Positions 1-10,777 of a DNA stretch of 64,000 nucleotides are shown one piece after another; the stretch's first letter is position 1, and each line of letters opens with the position of its first letter. The notes beneath the pieces were generated by a model. That model did not search any database. It had not been told where the DNA came from and saw only the letters and a list, made by a program, of their open reading frames with translations. Source of the stretch: Pseudoscleropodium purum (Eukaryota > Streptophyta > Bryopsida > Hypnales > Brachytheciaceae); the NCBI GenBank assembly GCA_963969395.1, contig OZ017797.1, positions 19,096,001 through 19,160,000 on the forward strand, written 5' to 3'. The position numbers and the translations under genes were made by a program.

Positions 1-1291
1 GGCAATAGGAGACAATCCCAATGCCGAGCTCTCTGCATTCACAATCAAACACAAAATTTTGTGACGATGCCACGTCTGTAATACTTAAGCTCACCGAGTC
101 GGTATAAAAGAGGGTGCCAATCGACTTCAGACACAGTAGCTTGTTAAGTTGCGACTACTCAGAAGCAACGAGCATAGGAATCCCCTTCTGAAGAGCAAGA
201 GGAAATCCCAAACCTGCACGTTGGAACAATCTCGACTTCAACATCTCGAACCCAAAGTGACCACTCAAGCTGCACGGCGGTGATGGAATGGACTGCGTGA
301 GCGCGCCTTATATCTGACACACTGGCTTCTGAAAGGCCCAAATACTTCACTTTGCCAGTCTCCACAAGCTCCTTCATCGCCCCCGCCTACAGACGAATTT
401 AAAAATCGGGAAATATAATAAAAGTTCAAAATTGCATTGAATCTAAAAGAGAAGAGATAATCACGATTGTATGACTGGTTTAAAACGAACAAAGCACTTG
501 ACCTCTTGCTAGGTTTCAGTAATGCCCTTGACAAAGAATATTCTTTAGAAAAAAATGCAATGGAATATCACATCTAACGGCAGAGCGCTTTACATTTCTT
601 TTGATGACTCTCCTCGCTTATGCTGTGTCATTGAATATAAATCATTTCAATTATATACCAGACATCAGAATTCAGGTGTTGGATGGAAAAGGACATACCG
701 TGACTTCAATAGGCGTATTGGAGTCAATACGATGCTGGTAATAGGGATCAATGTAATCCACACCCAATCTCTTCAAACTCGCCTCGCAAGCTTTGCGGAC
801 ATACGCGGGTGTGCCTTGGACCGATTACTTGACTGTAGCCCCGTGTTTCTCCACGCTTACTCCAAATTTTGAAGCGATCTGTATTTTGCTCCGGTCCAGT
901 CCCTTGATAGCCTAACAGATCAATGAAAGGAATAATTTCTGAACAGACTTTCACAACTTCACAACTTCGGAAATCAACAAATGCGCTTAAGTATATTCCT
1001 GTCCAATCTCCAGTGGAAGACTTCAAGAAAAAATTTTCCTCCACCAAAAGGAAGCCCCCCAAAACACACCTTGCCCACGAAAATCTAGTTTGTATGAGGT
1101 CCAAAGGCTTCAGAGGTGTCAAAAAAGGTGACTCCAGACGAGACAGCGTGGTGGATAAGCTTGATGCCTTCTTCTGGTGTGGGGTTGCCATAGAATGCCG
1201 TCACGCCCATGCACCCAAGCCCTTGTTGCGAGACCTCCATTCCCTGTGACCCCAGCTTCACTTTCGGTACACTCGACTTTGTGACCGCCAT
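1..1291 (-). pseudogene. Aldo-keto reductase (AKR) pseudogene, 5' part only
   Basis: Four exons are visible: 1070-1291, 699-911, 214-386 and 1-32; the gene continues beyond the window. All junctions have GT-AG sites and compatible phases. The reading resembles plant auxin-induced/perakine-reductase-like AKRs: N-terminal [20 protein letters not shown], the IASKFG strand with the catalytic Lys, YYQHRID with the catalytic His, and [12 protein letters not shown]. Two in-frame stops interrupt it. TAG (1085-1087) stands where the family has Glu in the NEIFVGK-like motif at the end of exon 1. TAA (825-827) lies in exon 2 just before the [17 protein letters not shown] helix. The catalytic Tyr of the usual YGP motif is Phe (AFGP), and YIDLYY reads YIDPYY. 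The start is the ATG followed by [12 protein letters not shown]. In the family these are NADPH-dependent carbonyl reductases; this copy cannot make one without readthrough. The splice structure is intact, so decay looks recent. Confidence 0.86.
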
Positions 1292-2507
1292 AGCTACCTG
1301 TAATTCACACGACTGCTTAGTATACGAAGGATGACAACACTCACGAATTGACTTCAATCTTAGATAAATTTACCCTCAGGTCATTTCTTTCATTCCCTCG
1401 ATCATTTCTACCAATACAGAAGCACATCAAATGAGATTATCCCTGAGAGCGTCCCTTTCCCAGTCCATGGCACACAGCTGAACCTGATAGTCAAACAGCA
1501 ACACTTGCACTGCAGAGAAGTCGAGACGTGCTGAATGTCTACAATGAAAATTTGCTGTCTGACGTCTTTGCTTAAAATCAAATCGAAGCTGCCATCTTGC
1601 TCCCAACAAGTACACTGGTCTACATCAAACGAAACTCAGAGAGCCTCATTTCCCCCCTCAGCCCCAAATCTCCGAAGGATTTCCTGAAGTTAGATTCATT
1701 CAGACTGTATAATGCCAAATAAAATATGCACATGTACCATGTAGAGACAAGTAGCATCTGCCTTAACAGGATACTGGGAAATGGAATTGACAATGAACTG
1801 GTCAACGGCAAGGGTACCTCCAGTTCCGGAGCTGGTTCGTTGGCACAGTCATGACTGCTGCACGTGCATCACGGATCCTCTGGGATCAAGGGAAGGTGCT
1901 CGTTCCTGTCATGTTCCTCCACAAAGTCTTAAAAGAAGAAACAGCAGCCAAGATTGATGCCTCAATCCTATCCGATCAGCCGCTTTCAACATAAGTGAGC
2001 ATGCGAAGACAAGGGAGAATGATTCTTCAAGTTCAATAGAGTTTAAGCTAACGGATCAGGGAAAGGGTTTCTGAGCAAAGATGATTGATATCCAAAAACT
2101 TCCATCTGTCAAGGAAAACTCGCAGACGAGACCACTAAATTTTAATGCGAATGACATTAATGGAACGCAGCAGTTAACACACCTTTGTAGCATTGTAGTA
2201 AGGCTCTAAATTAAATAAGGTCACAAATTTTCATACATCATGATCAATAGGACAAGAAAGAAGCAAATTCCTTTCGTATCTAGACTTGATGTATATACAA
2301 CACCAATAAATGGATTGTCCTGTACATAATTGAGTGAATGATGTTACACAAGTTCCAATGATTCCCGGATAATCTAAATGAACCTAGTCAATATAGCACA
2401 ACTGCCCATGACTCATTGATTCGTTCCAGGAAGGAGAAATAGGCCTTCAAAGAATCAACTACACAAAAGAAAGCCAAGACCTATTTGGTGTATGGACTCC
2501 AGCGTCG
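1292..2507. other. Spacer: AKR upstream region and 3' flank of the Dof-like gene
   Basis: Both neighbouring genes are on the minus strand, so this interval should hold the 3' UTR of the Dof-like gene and the promoter of the AKR pseudogene. Open frames at 1427-1615 and 1620-1811 on the minus strand match no family I know and have no matching splice sites. I see no repeat or RNA gene here. Confidence 0.4.
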
Positions 2508-5500
2508 CTACTGCTCCTGCACACCCGTGCTGTTGTCATGAACGGCCAGAGTTTCCACAGGATCCAGAAGTCGTCTGGGAGGATCCAGAAATCTCCTCGA
2601 CCCAATGGCCTCCAATGCGACATCACTATCCTTGCCTTCCTCTCCTCTTCCGACCTGATCGAGGCCTTCTTGCACATTTATTACTTCCCCTGTGTCCCTG
2701 ACACCCACATTGTTGCCAATTCCATCAGGTCCAGAGCTCCCACCCTTCGTTCTTGCTTTTGAATTCCCCGAGTCCATGGCACCTTCTCCATCGAGTCTGG
2801 TACGATCTCTCCCAGGCACACTTTCTTCTACCTCCTTGCCCCTTCCATTTTGGCCTGTCCCAACCGCGGTCTCGACTACGTTCCCCTCACTGACAGCTGC
2901 GGCTGTGATGGAAATTCCAACCCCTTGATGATTACCACCGTCTGCGTCCCTTCTGACTTGATCAAACTCACTCTTATAAGTGAAATAACAGTGACAATCG
3001 AGACACTCGTACCTAGGTTGATTCAAGTTCTTGTTGTTGAAGTACTTAAACCTTGTTTTCAGCTTCTTACACGACGGGCATGGCTTGAGAATCCCAACGA
3101 GATGCTCCGGTTCCATAGCCTTCCTCTTCCTCTCCGTTTGCTTCGCACTCCGGGGGCCAGTGATCATCAAGAGCGTCTCGTGAGGAGCAGATGCACTCTC
3201 AACTGAAGTAGTTTCCTTTGATAAATCAGACAGTACGGTAGCATTGTTGAAATCACCAGAACTGGAGGGTCGCACACGCTTGTTGTGCAACTGAAACATC
3301 CCCTTGCAATCCAGGCACTTGTATCTGGGCTGGTCTTGCTGGCCATTGTTGAGATATTTGAAGGCGGTATTCTTGGAGCCGCACTTGCGACATATTTTTT
3401 CCACGTTTGCCAGTTCTGAAGGTTCCTTGGCCTTTCGCTTCCGTTCCTTTCCTCGGCTCTCCAATTGTGGCTGATAAGGCACCAGGCTAGTCATTGCTTC
3501 CCCAAGCGCTGGTGTAACGGCCGATACTCCAGGAGACGGTGATGCTGAGTCTGTTGCTAACTTCTTGCCCCCATGAGTGAAAAAGTCCTTGCAACTCAGA
3601 CATTGATACCGAGGCTGCGTAGACTTTTTGTTGTTAAAATACTTAAACTTGACATACTTGGATTTGCACCGCGGACATTCCTTTGGAACCCCAACAAGGT
3701 CTTTGGGCTCCACCGCGACCCTCTGCCTTCTCCTTGGCACACCGTCATCCTGATACTCAGCAGGGACAAGCGCGTTCGGTTTCAGATCAGCCATATTGAC
3801 AATAGCATGTGCAGTTTCAAGCAACTCTTCGTTTGCAGAGCCAGTCAGTTCTTGTCTACGCATGTAATCCATACTTTCGACTTGTCCACTTTCGATATCC
3901 ATGAAATGACCATCCTCTTGTCCGGATATAAGAAGCGAGTTCGCGCTCGCCTGTAGGATATAATCTGCCAGCCTTGTTGGTTCATACACATCCCCACAAC
4001 TCTTGCGGCCTTCAGATTGAGATCCAAAATCCGACTCCAAAATTCGTGCCACTTTCCCATCGCCCGGATGACGAAACTTTCTTACCTCTACACATAATAT
4101 TTTCTCCCCTGGCTCTTCGAAAATGCCTTTGAAGTCTACAGATTTGGAAGCAACACTGTTTTGCAACGCTTTCTCACAAACATTCCGGATCTCTTCTTCC
4201 TCTCCAGACTTCGTCTTCAGAACCAACTTCGCATCGGCATCGTCCAAGCGACTTGAAGCCCCGAAGTGAAGCGTGGTTTTGGGAGACTTGAACTCCACGT
4301 GCAATTCTGCGTCACTGTCCAAACTCGACAGAAGCGTATCTAGTAAAGCCTTATTTGTTATAACTTGACCCGTCATCGTGCCGGACGAGAAATCGATCGG
4401 AGCAAGAGAATGCTCCAAAACCAGTGCCAGGAACCTGTGCCATAATAAATTCGAATATCATAAGGATCCTCATAAGTTATTATTATTACATATTAGAATA
4501 GAATCACGACGTATAGCTAAGATAGTTGCAGATAGGTAGCAACACCACAGATTTAAAGCTTAAAACTGTGCTTGTTGACTATTGAAAACGTGAGAAGGAC
4601 GACGCACAATTCAGACTACAAATTTCATCTCAAATATGTCAATTACTAGCATCAATAATAAGTCTCCATAAAGCTATTAAGCATACTCAAAACTCAGTAG
4701 GTCGCGTGAGGTTTCTGAGGGAAATAAATATTCTCGTGGAAGCTTGAAAACAGAACGAAATAAAAATCCTCTCACCAATGGAAGAGAGAAAAACTAACCT
4801 CACGTCAGGGTCCCCCAATATGTCAAGCACGATCCTGCTTGTAATACTTGCTACACTCCTTACGACTTTTGGATGGGAAGTAATCTCTCGAGCCAAAAGC
4901 GTTGGATGCTCAAAAGACGTAACTCCGATGCTCAAACTTCTTTCACCTTGAAAAAAAAGCAGAAGAGACAGCTGCTTGCAATCCACGCAAGGCAGGTTGA
5001 AGGTTAGCTCTTCAAACGCTCGCAGCGTGCCATAAATTTTCAAATTCCAGAGGAACAATCAGCAAGTGCGAAAGAATTCTTCTCAGACTGCTTCTCCCAC
5101 GTCTAGCAGGGTCTGTTCTTCACAACCAACAAAGATGCTGCAGGTCTTTACAACACAATCAACAGGTCGAAAAAGCTACTCCAAAAAACACTTCGTTAAC
5201 TTCCGTGACACATCCAGACAACAACTCCATCTATTCATTTAACGTAATTCCAATAACGAATAATTTGCTTTGCTACCGCCACCAAAGAAGATTAACTGTA
5301 CGCATCAGTAAGCGATTTCTATGGGCTATCTGCACACATTACTCTATATACTTTTGATGATCACCAGACACAGGATTTCCTCTCCAAAATTGATGAAGGA
5401 TGCCTCTGCAAAGACACCTAGAAATTCCCCGTTCCTTCCTATAGTTCCTATCTTCGGGTTAGAGGCCACCGCACCTCAAAATCAAGAAAAAAAATCCTCC

Positions 5501-5788
5501 GCAAGTCAGGACGAAATCTTCAATCACCAATTCGCGGTATTCCTAACATCCGCCCGCACTCAAACCGCAGAACACCGTCGCCAAGAACATCCTGCAATCG
5601 TCAATCTCATCAGAAAAAACGAAACTATCACCACCGCTAGGGTCAACCGATGGGGAACCCAGAAAACACGAGCGAGTATGAATCAATTCACAGCGCCTCT
5701 CAAGAACCTTAACCAGGAAAGAACAATCTTTAAAACCACCTAAAAACCTACGGATAGCAAAGCGAAGTGTGGTGCCCAAACTTTCCAT
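2508..5788 (-). CDS. Protein with three Dof-like zinc fingers
   Basis: Proposed exons are 5752-5788, 4799-4946 and 2508-4434, giving about 703 residues. The last exon is a long open frame; exons 2 and 3 join in phase (AG|G, reading DPDVRFLALVLE). Exon 1 is an inference: the ATG at 5788 encodes MESLGTTLRFAI, ends one base into a codon at a GTAGGT donor, and matches the phase of the polypyrimidine acceptor before 4946. Three fingers occur at about residues 315-343, 410-438 and 514-542 (3591-3677, 3306-3392, 2994-3080). Each has exact CX2CX21CX2C spacing and a Dof core of the type FKYxNNxxxxQPRYxC. A basic stretch (RKRKA) followed by an EPxxL element precedes each finger. The Dof Trp and the GGG tail after the fourth Cys are missing. 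The C-terminus is acidic, Gly/Ser-rich and low in complexity. A nuclear DNA-binding role is inferred. The roughly 300 N-terminal residues match nothing I recognise. Confidence 0.75.
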
Positions 5789-7121
5789 AAAAAAAAATTT
5801 TCCAACCGAAAACGAGTTTCCCAAACCAGAGTGGAAATTGGTCGGCACTTGCCAGTTAACACTATGCCGAGACCATTGCAGGGGCCAATGCCATAGCCAG
5901 AGCATTTGACGCAAACGCAAGCTCCAAAGCCAACCCTAGACTATGTTACGTGTTCACAAGCGCTCCTGTTGGAAAAGGACTGAGGACGCGACTCAGAAAA
6001 GGAACCGAAGACCAAAAAGACGCAAAAAGTAACGGCCCCGATCGTATTATACTTTTTCTTTAGCTTTGTTTTTAGCTTCCAAAAGGTGAACTAAAAGTAA
6101 GTTAAGTGCCAGACTTTGCATTCGTCAACAGACTCGGCAAAAGAATGGAAGGACCTTGTATTTTATCTTTTTACTTTATTAATGAAAAGAAAAAGCTTCG
6201 GTTCCTTCCTTTCAGAGTTGGTGCATTATTGAATGGTCCTCGTCAACTTTATCTTTTTCCTTTATCTTTTTCTTTTTGGGTGCAGAAAATCAATTTAAAA
6301 AAGTAGAGCAGGAAGTTAGAAAAGTTCTTTGTCACGCAATGTGCACTATATCCGGCCTAACATCCGGCTACAGGACCTCGCCGGGTCTTCTGAATACCGG
6401 GTTCATAGCGGATCTCATCACGTCATTTGCATCGAAACTGAGACCCTTCCTGATACCCTCCAAATGCCCTCCGGTTCTTGAGTTTCGAGTTTCAACATAT
6501 TTGTGTAAATTGTTGCGTATTTGGCGTTACGGATGGCTATGGCGTGGATAGTACAGGTTACTACTTGCCTAGTCCCATCTCCATGACTTTAGCTCTGGAT
6601 TCAGTTCGTGTTTCATCGCCGACTGAATTTAAGCTTTGCTTCGATTTGGGTCACGGCAAGCTCTTGCGGAGTGTACAAGTGGAGCTCCAGTGAAGATCAT
6701 GAGTGACAGTAAAGTTGAAGTTAATCTCTAAGAAATTACAGCACTGTAGTTTTTTAATTGGGAGGAGGGATCGAGTCTAAAACTGAGGAAACTTGCGTGA
6801 CAAGGGGCGGGTTATAATCTTAGTTCCCAAGTCCTACCGGAAAAGTAGGTGTACGACTGAAGTTCAGGTGCTAGGTCAGAAGAGGTTTGCATAGGATTGG
6901 CTGAGAATTGGAGCTTGGCAAGTTAGGGAGCTAATTAGGGCAGGTCAGGACGCCAGGTCATAGACTGGGAGTGATCATCTCCCATGGTAGATCTGCTTGT
7001 GAAGTTTGGAGTGCACTCACAAGGGGTTTGATCGGTCGGCTTTGTGCAACATCTGAAGGTGAAGCGTAGCGAAGCGGATTGAGTGTGGAATTGGGTGTTG
7101 GGTGATTCCATTATTGCAGCG
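5789..7121. promoter_or_regulatory. Divergent intergenic region between Dof-like gene and ACBP gene
   Basis: The flanking genes are transcribed away from each other, so both promoters and 5' leaders should lie here. Open frames at 6106-6693 on the plus strand lack homology and coding character. No TATA box, repeat or RNA gene could be assigned with confidence. Confidence 0.4.
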
Positions 7122-9875
7122 ATGGCAGACTGGCAGGAGAGAGTGCAGTCCTTGATCATAGGTTTTGTCTTTGGCTTCATGGTGGTGAAGCTTTTCTCCG
7201 TGATCTCCTCCTTCCGGGCTGGGAATTTGCGGGTGGCGCGAGGGTCGGATGTGGACGATGCGCTGCTTGAGCCGGCGGAACTGGGTCCTGGTGATGAACT
7301 CAGCGCTCCTCTTCTCGGGACTGATGAGGAAACCGAAGCCGATGGCGGTGATGAATTAGAGGATCGTGCAGACGGCGAGTCTTCCACTTCCTCTGATTCT
7401 GAAGCGGAGGACGATGCGGCGGCGGCATCGCATCCTCGTGAATTCGATGCGACCGCTACTGTTTCTGGAGTTGAATCTAAGGATGTAGAGACTTCGAAGG
7501 AGGAGGAAGTAGAAGCTAAGAAAGATGAGGAAATAGAAGATGTCACCGAAGGTGTCGGGAAGACAGAATCAAAAGCACCAGGCGACAACTCTTTGAAAAC
7601 CTCGGTACGCTCACTGGCACCTTCAATTTTCTACCGCCACTCTTAACTTACCCCTTTCTCCTGAACGTTTTCTCCATGTGTCGTGATCCGCAAGACACTT
7701 GTGTGTTTGATTGTGAATTTCCCGCGTGGCAGTGGTTTGGTGTTTTTTTGCGAAGTGTGACAAGCTTTACAAACAGTATGGTCGTAGTGCCGCAACCTTG
7801 TCGATTTCTAGAGCGTGATTGCCAAATGATTGGGTTCTAGTTCCGCATTCGCACTTGATTAATATGAAAGATTTATGGGTCCGAATTTGATTTCGTTGAA
7901 TGGTTCTGTTGGATTGGTCACAGACGACTGATGACGGTCCATGATGAGCGAGTGGGGAGCACATCATCAAACCGTGCTCTCGCAAGTACAGGGTCCTTTA
8001 GAGCTAGGGCATAGATGGACCGCGGCGCACCAGTATCTCGTATTAGCGTGCTTGTCTGAACACCTTGTATGTCATAGGAGGGAGATCCGAAGATCTGCAG
8101 AGGTACGAGTAGTGTCTGACCGATGCCAGGGAACGCTTTGCGGCTTCAGGATCAGTAACATAAAGCAGCCTCTACCAAGGGTTTGCTCTCATGTTTGCAG
8201 TAAAGGATTTTGTTGCTGTATTTATTATTAAGGTGGTTCTTCACATCTTCGTATGGTGAATGCTTTCTTTACTTTTCTCGACTTTGCTGGTATTCTGTTC
8301 CTGGCCATTCAGCAACTTAAATCAGTTTTGATTCTTTGGGAGAGAATGTTGTACTACAATGCTGGTCAAACCCATGGCAGATTTTTGTTGTCGGGTTTTG
8401 ACATGTACTAGTTCATCTCAAATTCGCAACCATATTTGTATGTTCACTAAGAATTGAGCAACTGGTTCTGCTCTTACCGAAACCTACTGCCGGGAGCTGA
8501 TGAATTTGGAGAGTGATGGGGGCTGATCAATGCCATAGGCGCTGCTCTGATATCTTTAACCGAAGTGTGCAAAGTCTCCAGATTGCATTCTTGCAGTAAT
8601 GTTCAGGTTTATTCTGACGTTGTGTAGGCCCTGGAATATCTATATAATATCGCTTCCAGTATCTATTCACATTGAATTTAGTTTTTCAGATTCAGATACG
8701 GTAGTGCAATTTGGGGACGAATTGCAGGAGATCTTCGTGGATCTGAACCATTATTAGCGTCAGAAGTCATTCCTGCATATTAATATACGGATTTATTGGC
8801 TACATCGGCATGGTGTGTGTGGTGAATGACCCTTGGATAATCTGCTGTCCCTGCTAATGCAAAGCTTGCTCAGGTTTGTTGTACCTGAAGAAATCTGAGT
8901 ATTGTGATAACTGTTTCCAGAGTGAAGAAGAGGCTGATGTTGTTGTTGGGGAAGAGTTGGAGGATGAGGACGGAACGGATGATTGGGAGGGTGTCGAAAG
9001 CACCGAATTGGAGAAGCTCTTTGGGGCTGCTTCCACTTATGCTGACACTATGGTTGCTTTGCCTGGCGTTAACTCTTCCAGCGAGGCAATGTTGCAACTC
9101 CATGCTTTCTACAAAATAGCCACTGAAGGCCCTTGTTCCTCCTCTCAGCCATCAGCTTTTCAACCGGCTGCTCGAGCCAAATGGTACTTCTACAGTGGCC
9201 AAAATGTTTGATACTAGAATTGTACAGTTTGAAGGGTCTGTGACTTAACTGCTAAACGTGGTGGGTGTTGGGTTTTGACATGGAAACGGTCCAGAAAAAC
9301 CTGCAGTGGTTTTGGTTTTGTCTAGTTGATGGATCAAGTCCTTATGGAAATTCTGAACAACGTATGGGGTTTGGATAACTTCTCAATGGTGAGTGCTGTC
9401 TATGTAGAAATGGTCAAAAACCATAGTGTGATAGTGTAGCGTAAAGAAATAGTAGAGTACATTGTGGCATCGTCGCATTGTCATTGCGAATTTGAAGTGG
9501 ACGGACTGTTGTGGTGGCGTCTATTTTGCAAGGAATGCGTGGCAGAAACTTGGAAGCATGCATCAAGAAGAGGCTATGCAGAAGTACATTGATACTCTAG
9601 CTGAGATCAATCCTACTTGGTATGAAGACTACCGGAAGGTAAATAAGTACCAGTGATCTCACTCCTATTCGTACGTTGTATTGTTTTTTCTCCTTTCTTA
9701 TTTACAAGGCACGTATTTTTGTACAATCAAAGCTGACACGCTTGTGTATCAAACGTGAGCTGCCTGGTTTTGAGTTATTAATAGGTGCATCTGTGTCCAG
9801 CAGAGTAAGGAACCTGCAAAAGAAACAGTGGAGCAAAAAGATGCAAGTTTGTGGCTACAAGGCTCTCCAACCTGA
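7122..9875 (+). CDS. Membrane-anchored acyl-CoA-binding protein
   Basis: Exons 7122-7604, 8921-9183, 9533-9638 and 9801-9875 join in phase to 308 residues. The start is the ATG of MADWQERVQ; the upstream in-frame codons lack an ATG. Residues about 9-28 (SLIIGFVFGFMVVKLFSVIS) form one transmembrane anchor or signal anchor. Residues 50-190 are an acidic Glu/Asp/Ser linker. The ACB domain spans about 190-280: LEKLFGAAS, YKIATEGPC, AARAKWNAWQKLG and EEAMQKYIDTL match helices 1-4, with the Tyr/Lys of YKxAT and the Lys/Trp of AKWxAW that contact the acyl-CoA. Domain order (anchor, acidic linker, C-terminal ACB) is that of Arabidopsis ACBP3-type proteins rather than the ankyrin or Kelch classes. It should bind long-chain acyl-CoA esters at an endomembrane or outside the cell; orientation is not readable. 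Intron 1 is long (1.3 kb). Confidence 0.9.
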
Positions 9876-10777
9876 CAGTCATCCTTCTTCAGCCAGCTTT
9901 TCATAAGACGCAATAAAACTGCTCGCAACAGCAACAAACTGGAATGCCTCCCTCAGCATGGACCAAAAACTCGTAGTGCGCCATAACATCGAGCCGTGGA
10001 GTGTACTTTCTGGAAACTTGTAAATGCGTTACGTAATTGTCTGTTTACTGCCACAGGTTCCCGACTATCGAAACGGGAAGTTAATGTATAGGTTGTATTT
10101 TGTTTATATGTGAATCATGTACTGTGAGGATAACAAATACCTGACATTGTCCAAAATTTGTAATACACGACACTCTGTATTGTAACCCCTGGTTGCTACA
10201 GTAGCACAAGTCATCTGTTTTTACAGAATCATTTTACTGAGCCTTTCTGTGGGTGCTCATCTGCAAATGGTCTAGAAATGACAGTCCAGTGTTCACGTCC
10301 TGGACAAGTTGCGATGCAGATAGGTGTTAATTTTGAAATAGTTACGAAATAATGACACCCAATTGCAAGCGTAATTCAAAATTCATTTTTTGTTCACACA
10401 GAATAAAGATAATACATGGCAAGAGAATCTTGGATTCTCTTTCAATTGCCAATAAGATCCAACAGAACTAACAGAATTTAATAATAAAACTATACTCATA
10501 CGCTTATTTAGACTCTTTTAGGTGTGGTTACCTTAGGCCTAGTATGTCAGCTCCCCCTTGGTACTTCACCTTGTAATGTCTTGGGTTTCACTTAGCAATC
10601 AATAAAATATGTTCACAACCACACTCTAAACGTTAAAAGATATATTTAATGTAAAGAATTGAAACATTCAGTACTAAATGACACCTCAAATTTCATGTTA
10701 CCTGAATTTCGAGAGCCATTGGAACTATGAACTATCATTAGAGCTATCTTTAAGCCCATACTTACGGATGTACACAT
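9876..10777. other. Convergent spacer between ACBP and malate dehydrogenase genes
   Basis: Holds the facing 3' UTRs. Several AATAAA-like motifs occur (for example near 10400 and 10600), suitable for poly(A) signals on either strand. No gene or repeat was seen. Confidence 0.45.

Noticed and set aside
5321..5920. Overlapping frames on both strands upstream of the Dof-like gene
   Set aside because: No domain; the region is better explained as intron 1 and leader of the Dof-like gene.
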